A stretch of 64,000 nt of DNA from DASUPK01 sp963848955 (GCA_963848955.1 CAWKFQ010000017.1:186001-250000); one strand, 5' to 3'; positions 28,310 to 38,554 are shown, counted from the first letter of the stretch. Notes: generated from the sequence alone by a model not told the origin. Program-made: numbers and translations.

Positions 28310-28380
28310 TGCGAGGGTGCCCCGCAGATGCGAGGGTGCGCCGTCAGGCGCAACCCGTGTCATGAGTAAGGAGCAACCCG
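28308..28380. repeat. Nested hairpin repeat between lhr and nei
   Basis: The 13-mer GATGCGAGGGTGC occurs at 28308-28320 and again at 28327-28339. The 8-mer GCAACCCG occurs at 28350-28357 and 28373-28380. The inner unit (28327-28357) is a complete copy of the repeat at 16713-16741: GGGTGCGCC pairs with GGCGCAACCC. The outer left and right ends flank it as if one copy had inserted into the loop of another. The lhr stop codon and the Shine-Dalgarno site of nei (AAGGAG, 28367-28372) fall within it. Confidence 0.6.
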
Positions 28381-28384
28381 TTTA

Positions 28385-29155
28385 ATGTCGGAGGGTGACT
28401 CCATCCTCCGCATCGCGCGGCGGATGCAGAGCGCACTCGGCGGCAGCCGGATCTCGGTCCGAACGCCGGGCCGGCGCCGCCCGGAGGGGCTCGCGCCCGC
28501 CTCGCTCGACGGCCTGACGCTCGAGCGGGTCGAAAGCCGTGGCAAGCACCTCCTCCTTCACTTCGAAGCGGACCTCGTGCTCCACAGCCACCTGGGAATG
28601 CGGGGCAGCTGGCAGCTGTATCGCGAGGGTGAGCGCTGGCGCCGGCCGCGCTCGCAGGCCTGGATCGCGCTGACGGGAAACGGTTCCGAGGCCGTCAACT
28701 TCGGTGGATCGACGATCCGGATCTCGACCGAGGCGCAGCTTCGCCGCGATCCACGGCTCGCGCGCCTCGGCCCCGACGTGCTGGCGGACGACTTCGATCC
28801 TGCCGCGGTCATCGATCGCATGCGAGCGATCGCGCCCGATATCGAGCTCGGCCAGGCACTGCTCGGCCAGCGACTCGTCGCGGGGATCGGGAACATCTTC
28901 AAGTCCGAGGGGTGCTTCGCCGCGCGGATTGATCCGAATCGCCGCATCGAAGCGCTCGGCGACGAGGAGATCGAGGGTGTGTTGAGCGCGACTCGGGGAC
29001 TCATGCTCGAGGCGGTGGAGTCCGGTCGGCAGCCGAAGCGCATCTACCGGCGGGCGGGACAACCCTGTCCGCGCTGCGGCACGACGATCCTGTCGCGCGC
29101 ACAGGGCGACGAGGCGCGGACGACCTACTGGTGTCCGGGCTGCCAGACGAGTTGA
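28385..29155 (+). CDS. Fpg/Nei-family DNA glycosylase with Ser at position 2
   Basis: 256 residues. The family start is normally P-E-G(H/D); here it is MSEGDSILRIARRMQSALGG, with Ser in place of the catalytic N-terminal Pro and the catalytic Glu3 kept. The helix-two-turn-helix is visible in LGQALLGQRLVAGIGNIFKS. The carboxyl zinc finger is complete (CPRCGTTIL ... RTTYWCPGCQTS). Nei/Fpg proteins excise oxidised bases by Schiff-base chemistry at residue 1 of the mature protein. It most resembles the actinobacterial Nei2 group. It starts 75 bases after lhr, with the ATG overlapping the TAA of a 7-codon open frame. Confidence 0.85.
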   Translation: MSEGDSILRIARRMQSALGGSRISVRTPGRRRPEGLAPASLDGLTLERVESRGKHLLLHFEADLVLHSHLGMRGSWQLYREGERWRRPRSQAWIALTGNGSEAVNFGGSTIRISTEAQLRRDPRLARLGPDVLADDFDPAAVIDRMRAIAPDIELGQALLGQRLVAGIGNIFKSEGCFAARIDPNRRIEALGDEEIEGVLSATRGLMLEAVESGRQPKRIYRRAGQPCPRCGTTILSRAQGDEARTTYWCPGCQTS

Positions 29156-29172
29156 ACGCGCGATAATCAGTA

Positions 29173-29877
29173 GTGGGAATGGAGAGCGGAGCGAGGCAAC
29201 AGATAGTCGAGCTTCTCGGAGGTGTTCCGCTGTTCTCGGAGCTCTCGCCGGAGGAGCTCGATCGAGTCGCCCAGGTGGCGATCCCGCGGGGCTATCCGGG
29301 TGAGACGCGGGTCTTCCACGAGGGCGATCCCGGCGACGCCTGCTACATCGTCAGCCGGGGAAGCTGCCGCGTCACCCGCCAGCACTCCGACGGCCGTGTG
29401 ATCACGTTGGCGACGCTCGGTCCCGGTGCGATCTTCGGCGAGCTGGCGATGCTCGACGGCGAGCGGCGCTCGGCGAGCGTCGAGACCGCGGAGAAAACCG
29501 AGCTTCTCGCGCTCCCCGCCACCGACATGCGCAGCCTGATCCGCACGAATCCGGGGATGGCCGAGAAGCTCGTCGTGGCGCTCACCCGCCGCCTGCGCGA
29601 GGCGAACGAGCGCATCGCCCGACAGTCCTTCCAGACGGTCCCAAGCCGGGTCGCCGGCGTCCTCAACCAGCTGCTCGCCGACGAGGCGCTCACCCCGCTC
29701 GTCAAGGACGGGGTCACCATCCGCCTTCGCCAGTCGGATCTCGCCCAGATGGCGGGGACCTCTCGCGAGAGCGTCAGCCGCTTCCTCGCCACGCTCGAGC
29801 GGGCGGGAGTCGTCCAGGTCGGCCGCGGTCGGGTCACGGTGATCGAGCCCGACCGGCTCGACGCCTACATTTTCTGA
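29173..29877 (+). CDS. Crp/Fnr-family transcriptional regulator
   Basis: 234 residues. An amino cyclic-nucleotide-binding domain (VFHEGDPGDACYIVSRGSCR, LGPGAIFGELAMLDGERRSA with the cNMP-loop residues G-E-x-A-x-L and R-S/T-A) is followed by a dimer helix and a winged helix-turn-helix (RLRQSDLAQMAGTSRESVSR). Retention of GEL and RSA suggests real nucleotide binding. The start is GTG 29173 or ATG 29179. It lies 17 bases after nei and 6 bases before pcm, so it may be co-transcribed. There are no cysteines for an Fnr-type Fe-S cluster. Confidence 0.88.
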   Translation: MGMESGARQQIVELLGGVPLFSELSPEELDRVAQVAIPRGYPGETRVFHEGDPGDACYIVSRGSCRVTRQHSDGRVITLATLGPGAIFGELAMLDGERRSASVETAEKTELLALPATDMRSLIRTNPGMAEKLVVALTRRLREANERIARQSFQTVPSRVAGVLNQLLADEALTPLVKDGVTIRLRQSDLAQMAGTSRESVSRFLATLERAGVVQVGRGRVTVIEPDRLDAYIF

Positions 29878-29883
29878 GCGCCG

Positions 29884-30543
29884 GTGCGCCGCGACCACGA
29901 CTTCGCGGAGCAACGAGCCGGGATGGTGGAGCGGCAGCTTCGCCGGCGCGGCATCTCCGACGAGCGCGTCCTGCAGGCGATGGCCACTGTGCCCCGCGAG
30001 CACTTCGTCCCCGAGGACGTGCGGCGGAGCGCGTACAACGACTCGGCACTGCCGATCGGCCACGACCAGACGATCTCGCAGCCCTGGGTCGTCGCCGCGA
30101 TCTGCCAGTCCCTGCGCCTCGTCGGCGACGAGAAGGTGCTCGAGATCGGGACCGGCTCGGGATACTCGGCGGCGGTTCTGTCCCAGCTGGCCGCCCACGT
30201 GGTCAGCATCGAGCGGGTCCCCGCGCTCGGCGAGTGGGCGCGGGAGCGGCTCGACGAGCTCGGCATCCGGAACGTCGAGCTGATCATCGGTGACGGCAGC
30301 CGCGGCTATCCGCAGCGTGCGCCGTACGACGCGATCGCCGTCCATGCCGCCTCGCCGGAGGCCCCGCACAGCCTGCTCTCCCAGCTGGCCCCCGGCGGCC
30401 GGCTGGTGGTGCCGATCGCAGCCGACTCCGCGGACCTGCTCACAGCCTTCATCAGGGAGAACGGCGACCTTCGCCAGGAGACGATCGGCCCCACCCGATT
30501 CGTTCCGCTGATCGGCGCCGAGGGCTTCCAGCCACCGGACTGA
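29884..30543 (+). CDS. pcm: Protein-L-isoaspartate O-methyltransferase
   Basis: 219 residues from GTG 29884. The family motifs are clear: VPREHFVPEDVRRSAYNDSA, IGHDQTISQPWVVA, the SAM-binding VLEIGTGSGYSAAVLSQL and the GDGSRGYP region. The enzyme methylates isoaspartyl residues in damaged proteins using S-adenosylmethionine, starting their repair. It begins 6 bases after the Crp/Fnr gene and is followed 14 bases later by the ASCH gene. Intact and of standard length. Confidence 0.92.
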   Translation: MRRDHDFAEQRAGMVERQLRRRGISDERVLQAMATVPREHFVPEDVRRSAYNDSALPIGHDQTISQPWVVAAICQSLRLVGDEKVLEIGTGSGYSAAVLSQLAAHVVSIERVPALGEWARERLDELGIRNVELIIGDGSRGYPQRAPYDAIAVHAASPEAPHSLLSQLAPGGRLVVPIAADSADLLTAFIRENGDLRQETIGPTRFVPLIGAEGFQPPD

Positions 30544-30557
30544 AGTAGGCTCGGCCC

Positions 30558-30962
30558 GTGAGCGACGCGCTCTACGTGCTCAACTTCTACTCGCCGGTTT
30601 TCGTCGATCAGCTGCGGAGCGGCCGCAAGACCGCCACCATCCGCCTGGGCGACAAATCGCGCAAGTACAAGCGCGGCCAGGTCGTCTGGATCACCGTCGG
30701 CTACCGCCATCAGCCGCGGGAGAAGATCTTCTCCGCCGTGATCGACGACGTCGAGGTGAAGAGGGTCGCGGACCTCTCGCCGCGCGACGTCGAGCACGAC
30801 AACCCCGAGTTCCGCCGGCGCGAGGAGACCGTCGACTTCCTTGGCACGATCTACACCCGGTCGATCGCGGATGAGGACACCGTGACGGTCATCCGCTTCT
30901 CCCAGATCGTCGAGCGGCCCTCCACGCAGTTCGGTAACGGCGAGTCTCCGTCCCGTAACTAG
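30558..30962 (+). CDS. ASCH-domain protein
   Basis: 134 residues from GTG 30558. The segment LRSGRKTATIRLGDKSRKYK followed by RGQVVWITVG and a beta-rich remainder fits the ASCH fold, a beta-barrel related to PUA that is thought to bind RNA or nucleotides. Some ASCH proteins are ribonucleases or amidohydrolases for N4-acetylcytidine, but length and residues do not settle this. It lies between pcm and an SRPBCC gene with short gaps on both sides. Intact. Confidence 0.75.
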   Translation: MSDALYVLNFYSPVFVDQLRSGRKTATIRLGDKSRKYKRGQVVWITVGYRHQPREKIFSAVIDDVEVKRVADLSPRDVEHDNPEFRRREETVDFLGTIYTRSIADEDTVTVIRFSQIVERPSTQFGNGESPSRN

Positions 30963-30975
30963 ATTCGATCATCTC

Positions 30976-31449
30976 GTGGCTGAGTACAGGTTCCTGACCA
31001 CCTGGCTGCTGGAGGCCGATCGCGAGCGGGTCTGGGACGCGGTCTACGACTCGGAGCGCTGGCCGCAATGGTGGAAGGGCGTGCTGGAGGCCGAGAAGCT
31101 CGAGGAGGGCGACGAGGACGGCGTCGGCCAGTACGGCCGCTACGTCTGGAGATCCAAGCTGCCCTACAGACTCGAGTTCTTCGTCCGGACCACCAGGGTC
31201 GAGAAGCCTCACCTCCTCGAAGGCGACGCCTCCGGCGAGCTCGCCGGCGTCGGCCGCTGGCGCCTCTTCGAGCAGGGCGGCGTGACGGCGGTCCTCTATG
31301 AGTGGAACGTGCGGACCACCCGGCCGTGGATGAACCTGGTGGCGCCGCTGGCCCGACCGATCTTCGCCGTCAATCACGACTACGTGATGCGAAACGGCGG
31401 CGAGGGCCTCGCCAGGTTGCTCGGGGCTCCGCTGCTGGCGATCGATTAG
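30976..31449 (+). CDS. SRPBCC-family protein
   Basis: 157 residues from GTG 30976. FLTTWLLEADRERVWDAVYD, the WPQWWKGV motif and the long carboxyl helix are typical of polyketide-cyclase/START-like proteins with a hydrophobic pocket. Ligand and role are unknown. It is the last gene of the nei-crp-pcm-ASCH run; the heat-shock promoter and CIRCE element begin about 30 bases later. Confidence 0.8.
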   Translation: MAEYRFLTTWLLEADRERVWDAVYDSERWPQWWKGVLEAEKLEEGDEDGVGQYGRYVWRSKLPYRLEFFVRTTRVEKPHLLEGDASGELAGVGRWRLFEQGGVTAVLYEWNVRTTRPWMNLVAPLARPIFAVNHDYVMRNGGEGLARLLGAPLLAID

Positions 31450-31477
31450 CCGAGCGAGGCCGAGCTCGGTCTGTGGC

Positions 31478-31483
31478 TACAAT
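31478..31483 (+). promoter_or_regulatory. Candidate -10 box of groES
   Basis: TACAAT at 31478-31483 lies 10 bases upstream of the CIRCE dyad, so transcription would start at about 31490 and the operator would sit at the start of the transcript. No good -35 box is seen at the expected distance. Confidence 0.45.
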
Positions 31484-31493
31484 CTTCCGGGCG

Positions 31494-31520
31494 CTGGCAC
31501 TCTCCTATCGAGAGTGCCAA
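31494..31520 (+). promoter_or_regulatory. CIRCE operator (HrcA binding site)
   Basis: CTGGCACTC-N9-GAGTGCCAA matches the CIRCE consensus TTAGCACTC-N9-GAGTGCTAA closely, with 8 of 9 base pairs in the arms. CIRCE is bound by the repressor HrcA and controls groESL in many bacteria. hrcA itself is not in this window. Confidence 0.92.
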
Positions 31521-31566
31521 ACCGCACCAGACTTAGAAACACCCACCCAGCTAGGAGGAAATGCCG

Positions 31567-31854
31567 ATGGAGTTGAAGCCACTAGGAGATCGCCTGATCG
31601 TGCAGGCGGTCGAGGAGGAGGAGACGACCGCAAGCGGGATCGTCCTCCCCGATACAGCGAAGGAGAAGCCGCAGAAGGGCAAGGTGCTCGCTGTCGGCGA
31701 CGGAGAGGTGAAGGAGGACGGTACGCGCCGCCCGCTCGACGTGAGCGAGGGCGACGAGGTCCTCTACTCGAAGTACGGAGGCACCGAGATCACCGTAGAC
31801 GGCGACGAGCTGCTCGTCCTGCGCGAGGCAGATGTGCTCGCGAAGGTCGGCTAG
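31567..31854 (+). CDS. groES: Co-chaperonin GroES (Hsp10)
   Basis: 95 residues: MELKPLGDRLIVQAVEEEET, the mobile loop TASGIVLPDTAKEKPQKG and the carboxyl VLREADVLAKV. It caps the GroEL cavity during ATP-driven folding. AGGAGG (31553-31558) is 8 bases from ATG 31567 but only 2 from the in-frame ATG 31561, so I prefer 31567. CIRCE control lies upstream and groEL follows after 29 bases. Intact. Confidence 0.95.
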   Translation: MELKPLGDRLIVQAVEEEETTASGIVLPDTAKEKPQKGKVLAVGDGEVKEDGTRRPLDVSEGDEVLYSKYGGTEITVDGDELLVLREADVLAKVG

Positions 31855-31883
31855 CCAAACACTTAGTAAGGAGGAACACACAC

Positions 31884-33522
<1,639 letters not shown>

Positions 33523-33557
33523 CGATACCCTCGCTTGCAACAGGCGAGTGTTATTTC

Positions 33558-33585
33558 GAGAGGCCCGGCATCCGCCGGGCCTCTC
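33558..33585 (+). terminator. Hairpin after groEL
   Basis: GAGAGGCCCGG (33558-33568) and CCGGGCCTCTC (33575-33585) form a perfect 11-base stem with a 6-base loop, 36 bases after the groEL stop. Confidence 0.75.
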
Positions 33586-33592
33586 TGCGTCC

Positions 33593-33631
33593 GGGGCGCT
33601 TTACCGGTCGTATAGACCGCTAAAGCGCCCC
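33593..33631. terminator. Second long hairpin after groEL
   Basis: GGGGCGCTTTA (33593-33603) pairs perfectly with TAAAGCGCCCC (33621-33631); an inner CGGTC/GACCG pair extends it into a near-continuous stem capped by GTATA. Only 7 bases separate it from the first hairpin. It may be a back-up or bidirectional terminator. The remainder of 33632-33800 shows no gene. Confidence 0.6.
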
Positions 33632-33800
33632 GCGGGGCGGATGCCGGTGCGACGCGCGCTCTCAGGGGCGATCGCCGGTACCGCCGACACCGTCTGGGCC
33701 TCGCTCGGCCGAGGCTCGCGTCGAGCGTGTCGTCGCTCGGCGAGTGCGCGGGGTGCCTCGCCATCGATCGAGCGCGGAGGTAGGCTGGACAGGTCGAGAG

Positions 33801-34182
33801 ATGGCGGTCGACCTGGTCATCGACGTCGAGAACACCCCCGGTGCGCTGGCCCGGGTGGCCACCGCGATCAGTGACGCAGGCGTCAACATCGCTGCGGCTA
33901 CCTTCGTGGGGCCGGGCGACCGTGCCGAGATCCACATCCTCGTGCCGCATGCCGAAGCCGTGAAGCATGCGCTGGCGATCTCTCACGTCGCGGTCACCGG
34001 CGAGCGCGAGGTCGTCGTCGTCGACGTCGAGGATCGGCCTGGCGTCCTCGCCGACCTGACTCGCAAGGTCGCCCAGGCGCGAGGTCAACCTCGATCTCGT
34101 CTACGTAGCGACGCGAAATCGCATCGTCTTCGGGGCGGCGGATCTCGCTGCTCTCCGCGCCGCGCTCGAAATCCCGAACTAG
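33801..34182 (+). CDS. Tandem ACT-domain protein, one frameshift
   Basis: About 126 residues with a +1 shift near 34079. Two ACT-like beta-alpha-beta units: VDLVIDVENTPGALARVATA with GVNIAAATFVG, then VVVVDVEDRPGVLADLTRKV and, after the shift, VNLDLVYVATRNRIVFG. ACT domains bind amino acids and regulate enzymes; a two-ACT protein without a catalytic part resembles small amino-acid-sensing proteins. The regulated partner is unknown. It converges on the SDR gene with a 5-base gap. Confidence 0.7.
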
Positions 34183-34187
34183 CGGCG

Positions 34188-35082
34188 CTAGCCAGACCGA
34201 GCGCCGAGCACGGCCTCCATCGGCCGCGGCTCGACCCCCAGACGCTCGGCGTCGGCGGTGCCGCGCCGGCTGGTCATCGGGACCTCCATCAGCTCCGCCT
34301 CCTCCCAGGTCGCGAACACCGACGGCCCGGCGAGCAGCTCGAGCGCTCGCAGCCCGGTGTGGACGAGGGGCAGCGGCACGTGGAGCAGCGGCCGCTTGCG
34401 GCCGCTCGCCTCCACCACGACCTCGACGATGTCGTCGTAGGAGAGGAGCTCGGGGCCGGCGAGCTCGAAGCGGCCGTCGGAGCCGGGGTTCGACCCGCTC
34501 CCGTTGAGGGAGCCGGCGACGCAGCGGGCCACGTCGCGGGCCCAGATCGGCTGGTAGAGGGCGTGGCCCGAGCCCGAGACCGGCACGGCGGGCAGCAGGC
34601 TGAAGCGCTGGAGCAGCGTGATCCAGGGGTCTCCCGGCCGGTAGATGATCGACGGCGCGAAGACCGTGGTCTCGAGCGGCGACTCCTCCACGGCGTGCTC
34701 GGCCAGCGCCTTGGAGCGGAAGAAGCGGGTCCGCTGGAACGCGGTCGCCCCCATTGCCGAGAAGAAGAGGAAGCGCTCGCACCCCGGCCCGCTCGGCGGC
34801 GCGCAGCAGGCGGACCGTGGCGAGCCCGTTGAGCTCCTCGATCGTGCCGCCGGGCTGGTCGCGGATGGTCGCCGCCAGGTGGATGACGGTGTCCACGCTT
34901 CGCATCGCATGGCGGAGGGAGAACGGGTCGCCGATGTCGCCGAGGGAGATCTGGACGTCGACCCGGTGCTCGCCCAGCTTGCGGGGATCGCGGACCAGGG
35001 TGCGCACGTCGCGGCCTTCGGCGAGCAGAAGGGGCAGGAGCTCTCCGCCGACCACGCCGGTTGCTCCCGTGAGCAGGATCAC
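34188..35082 (-). CDS. NAD(P)-dependent epimerase/NmrA-like (complex I NDUFA9-type) SDR, one frameshift
   Basis: About 298 residues from GTG 35082, after correcting a +1 shift near 34785. MILLTGATGVVGGELLPLLL is the dinucleotide-binding start, then VIHLAATIRDQPGGTIEELN, RFLFFSAMGA and SIIYRPGDPW. This is the atypical SDR group (SDR_a5/NDUFA9-like) that binds NAD(P) and often lacks the full Tyr-Lys pair. Its role is unknown. The rest of the gene agrees with the family, so the shift is probably an error. Confidence 0.75.
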
Positions 35083-35226
35083 CGGGCGGACTGTAGCCAC
35101 CCATATGCCGCGCCCGCACGGGCCCGCCTTCGTGCGCGGAGCGGCCCACTCACCTAAAATGTCGCGTCCCGCGGCGCCCGATGGGCGCCGCAATCGCAAC
35201 GACGACCCGGGAAAGGAATGGGCGCC

Positions 35227-35489
35227 GTGGCATACGTCATCGCGGAGCCCTGCATCGGCGAGAAGGACAACTCCTGCGTCGAGGTGTGCCCGGTGGACTG
35301 CATCCACCCGACGCCGGACGAGCCCGACTACGAGGACGCGTCGAGCAGCTCTACATCGATCCGGACGAGTGCATCGACTGCGACGCCTGCGTCGAGGCGT
35401 GCCCGGTCGACGCCTGCTTCGCCGAGGACCAGCTCCCCGAGGAGTGGGCGAAGTACACCGAGATCAACGCTCAGTACTTCTCTTCGTAA
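35227..35489 (+). CDS. 7Fe-type ferredoxin (FdxA-like), one frameshift
   Basis: About 87 residues. The first cluster site C-x7-C-x3-C-P (CIGEKDNSCVEVCPVDCI) and the second (CIDCDACVEACPVDACF) match the 3Fe-4S/4Fe-4S ferredoxins of actinobacteria. One base is missing near 35338 (GACGCGTCGAG would read on if it were GACGCGGTCGAG), which fits a dropped G in a run. I prefer GTG 35227 because AAAGGA is 9 bases upstream; ATG 35218 directly touches it. It transfers electrons to redox enzymes, with the partner unknown. Confidence 0.85.
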
Positions 35490-35523
35490 GCGCGTAGCCC
35501 GGCGCCCTTCGGGGCCGGGGGCT

Positions 35524-35990
35524 ATGGCACGGAAGCCCCTCCCGGCTGTCACTGACCCTCTCGGGTGGCGCCTCCCTCGGCGCGTTCGAGGCGGGCGCGG
35601 CCGCCGCGCTGATCACAGCCTGGCGGAACCTGCGGCTCGAGCACGGACATCGATGCCTCGATCGACGCGATCGGCGGGGCGTCAGCCGGCGCCATCGTCG
35701 GGCTTTTCTCCGCCCACTGCATCCTCTCGGGTGCAGACCCGGTTGCGCTTCTTCGCGAGGCGGGTCGAGAAGGTCTCGCTGAGCCTCCGTCGGGGCAAAA
35801 CGGCCGACGCCCCGCTGTCGTTTGAGCGATCTCCGAGAGGACCTGCGCACAGCTTTTCGACGATCACCCACCTGAGCCCGATCGAGCGCAGGATCGGCCC
35901 CTCGCATTCAGATCTCGCTTACGGCCTACGCGGCTCCTCTATCCGCCCGACTCGGCCCAGCTTCGCGGTGAAGCCGATCCGCGGTGTGAC
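35524..35990 (+). pseudogene. Patatin-like phospholipase, truncated and multiply frameshifted
   Basis: Joined across frames the reading is TLSGGASLGAFEAGAAAALI (the oxyanion-hole glycine-rich start), then AIGGASAGAIVGLFSAH with the nucleophile motif G-A-S-A-G, then VEKVSLSL and RGKTADAPLSF. At least five frame changes occur in 350 bases. Patatins are Ser-Asp dyad lipid acyl hydrolases of about 300 residues; the Asp motif (D-G-G) is not found before the sequence meets the convergent glycosyltransferase gene. I regard it as a remnant or a very poorly resolved gene. Confidence 0.55.
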
Positions 35991-35992
35991 TG

Positions 35993-37256
35993 CTACCGAC
36001 TGGGGCCGGTTTGAGCTCGAGACCGGCGGCGATACGCACACTCTGGAGCCGAAGGCACTTCGCCGCTCGATTTCGTCCTCGCTCGGCCTCGCCCCGGGGG
36101 CATCGGCGCCGCCACCAGCGCCAGGTAGACGAGCAGCAGGAGGTTCCTGGCCGCCAGTGGCCAGACGAAGCTGCCGCTGAGCGCATCGACCCCGTCGTAG
36201 TGCTGCAGCTCGATCTGGGTGAGCACGATCGCCGCGAGCAGGACCAGGTTCTGCCTTCCGAGCCCGTAGGCGCAGGCTGAGACGGGGAGCAGCCAGAGCA
36301 GGAACTGGGGCGAGAGGACCGGGGCGAAGACGACGAGCACGGCGAGCGAGCGCGGCGACCAGCTCGAAGTTGGTCGCCTTCGAGCGCCATCCGGCCCAGA
36401 CCAGCCAGAGGTAGCCCGCCGCCCCGATCACACCGAGACCCAGCGGGCGGCAGTCGCGCCCGAGGCCGAGATCTCGAACCCGCCATGGCCCACCCCGGTG
36501 GAGACGCCCGACGCTCCGAGGACGTGTGCGACCTCGAAGACGCTCGCGCCGAGGCTCTCCACCTGAAGAGTTCGCTCGGTGTGGTAGCTGATCGCCGAGC
36601 CGAACTCGTCGCCCATCACGATCACCGCGGCCGCGCAGGCCAGGAGCGGGATCGCGCCGGCGACGATCACGCGTCGCAGGTTCCGCTCGCCGCGCAGGAG
36701 CGCCGGATAGACGAAGAGCGGGAATGCCTTGATCGCGACCCCTATCGAGAGCAGTCCGGACCAGGTGGCGGAGCGGCGCCTGTCGCGGGCGAGGACGGCG
36801 GCCAGCACGAAGAGGGTGGGCACGAGATCGAATCGATCCAGTGCGAGCGGCCCGTAGTCGATCAGGGACCGGTCGAGGACCACTCCGGAGAGCGCCACCA
36901 GCCCGACGGTGTAGACGCCGAGCGCGGAGAGCACGCGTCCCCCATCCCCGGGCAGAGCCAGCGCGATCAGCAGGATGATCGCGAGATCGAACGCGAGCAT
37001 CTCCCACATGAATCCGTCGACGAAGCCCTGGGTTGAGTCGTCGAAGTAGGCCGGGGCGATCAGAACCGGCACGGAGAGCGGCGGATACTCGATCCGCTGG
37101 TCCCGGTAGGGCAGGTCCCCGTCCTTGATGGCCTTGGCCTGCGGCGCGAAGTCGTTGACCAGGATCGACGACCAATCGCCGATCGTCGGCACGAAGAGGG
37201 CTAGATGGAGAGCGCAGATCGAGGACCGCGGCGGTCGCCCGCCAGCGGGTGGGCAC
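35993..37256 (-). CDS. GT87-like (DUF2029) polyprenol-phosphate sugar transferase, several frameshifts
   Basis: About 420 residues over three frames (shifts near 37205, 36430 and 36360). A polytopic membrane protein whose first external loop reads DLPYRDQRIEYPPLSVPVLI. This E-Y-P-P-L motif is the hallmark of the alpha-mannosyltransferase DUF2029/GT87 group that uses polyprenyl-phosphate mannose. Later parts give ARDRRRSATWSGLLSIGVAI and FAPVLSPQFLLWLLPVSACA (the Q-F-L-x-W-L motif). The donor could be made by the PPM synthase at 53401. The gene ends beside the mrp gene on the same strand. Confidence 0.7.
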
Positions 37257-37260
37257 GGCC

Positions 37261-38410
37261 CTACTGCACCATCGGCAGCTCGGTGCCGCTCGTCCTGCCG
37301 CCGTTCGGCTGCGCTGCGGCGGGTACGGCCTGCATCACGGGAAGCTCGATTGGCGTGGAGGCGACGATGCCGCGGGCAGCCTCGCGGATCATCTGCGAAG
37401 CGGGGGCGTCGGGGTCCTCGATCACCAGCGGCCGGCCCTCGTCGGCGTGCTCACGAAGGTCGCCGGACAGCGGGACCTTGGCCGAGCAGCGGCACGTCGA
37501 GCTCGTCGGCGAGAAGCTGCCCGCCGCCCTCGCCGAAGATCGCGACGCGCTCGCCGTCGGGCCCGTTGAAGGCGACATGTTCTCGATCACGCCGAGCATC
37601 TCGAGGTCGACCTTGGCGGCCATCTCGGCCGCTCGCCTGGCGACGCTCTGCGCGGCAGGCTGGGGCGTGGTGACGATCACGATCTTCGCCTGCGGCAGGA
37701 GCTGGGCGAGCGTCATGGAGACGTCACCGGTGCCCGGCGGCAGGTCGAGCAGCAGGTAGTCGAGCTCATCCCAGGCGACGTCCTCGAGGAACTGCTGGAT
37801 CGCCTTGTGGAGCATCGGACCGCGCCAGACGACGGCAGCGTTCTCCTCGACGAAGAAGCCGATCGACATCACGGTCGGCCCTGCGGGCGAGACCGGCGGG
37901 ATGATCTTGCGCTCGGGCGAGACGTCCGGCTTGCGGTTGATGCCGAGCATCCTGCGGGATCGAGTAGCCGTAGACGTCGCAGTCGAGCGCCCCGACCTTA
38001 TGACCCTCGGCGTGCAAGGCCGCCGCGAGGTTGGCGGTCATCGTCGACTTGCCGACACCGCCCTTGCCGGAGGCCACGCAGATCACGTTCTTCACCTGGG
38101 CCAGCGCACCTTCCGGCAGCTTCGCGCGACCCAGCTTCTGCTGCAGATCCGACTTCTCGCCATCGGAGAGGACGTCGAAACCGACGTCGACGGCGTTGAC
38201 CCCCTCCAGCTCGGCGACGTTCTTCGCGACCGCCTGCTGGAAATGGGACCTGATCGGGCAGCCGGGGGTGGTCAGGGAGACGACCACCTCGACCCGCCCG
38301 TCGTCGCGGATCTCGATCGACCGAACCATCCCGAGCTCCACGATCGACCGGCGCAGCTCGGGGTCGATCACCTGCTCGAGCTTCTCGGTTATCTGTTCCT
38401 TGGTGGGCAC
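37261..38410 (-). CDS. mrp: Mrp/NBP35-family Fe-S cluster carrier ATPase with DUF59 domain, frameshifts
   Basis: About 380 residues. An amino DUF59/MIP18 domain (EQVIDPELRRSIVELGMVRS) is followed by a deviant Walker A P-loop (VASGKGGVGKSTMTANLAAA), CDVYGYSIP, DLPPGTGDVSMTLAQ and VIENMS. Shifts near 37955 (+1), 37578 (-1) and 37481 (+1) interrupt it; the last two compensate each other. Mrp/ApbC proteins help assemble Fe-S clusters. The usual C-x-x-C near the carboxyl end is not apparent in my reading. It ends 5 bases before the GT87-like gene's start. Confidence 0.85.
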
Positions 38411-38431
38411 GAAACAAGTGTACGCAGACGT

Positions 38432-38460
38432 GAAAACCGGGCCGCAAGGGCCCGGTTTTC
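38432..38460. terminator. Bidirectional intrinsic terminator
   Basis: GAAAACCGGGCC (38432-38443) and GGCCCGGTTTTC (38449-38460) form a perfect 12-base stem with a 5-base loop. The A-run on one side and the T-run on the other make it functional in both directions. It lies between the coiled-coil gene and mrp, both on the minus strand. Confidence 0.8.
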
Positions 38461-38554
38461 AGGGAGGAGAGGTTGCTGCATTCCGCGCCCGTCCTGACGG
38501 TGGGGCGGAACTTCTCCGGGCGCGCCACCTCTCGAGGCGGCCCGGGCTAAGCGA

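Noticed and set aside
28362..28385. A 7-codon open frame (MSKEQPV) ending TAATG on the nei start, as a leader peptide
   Set aside because: It lies within the hairpin-repeat region and has no ribosome site of its own; the overlap is likely chance.
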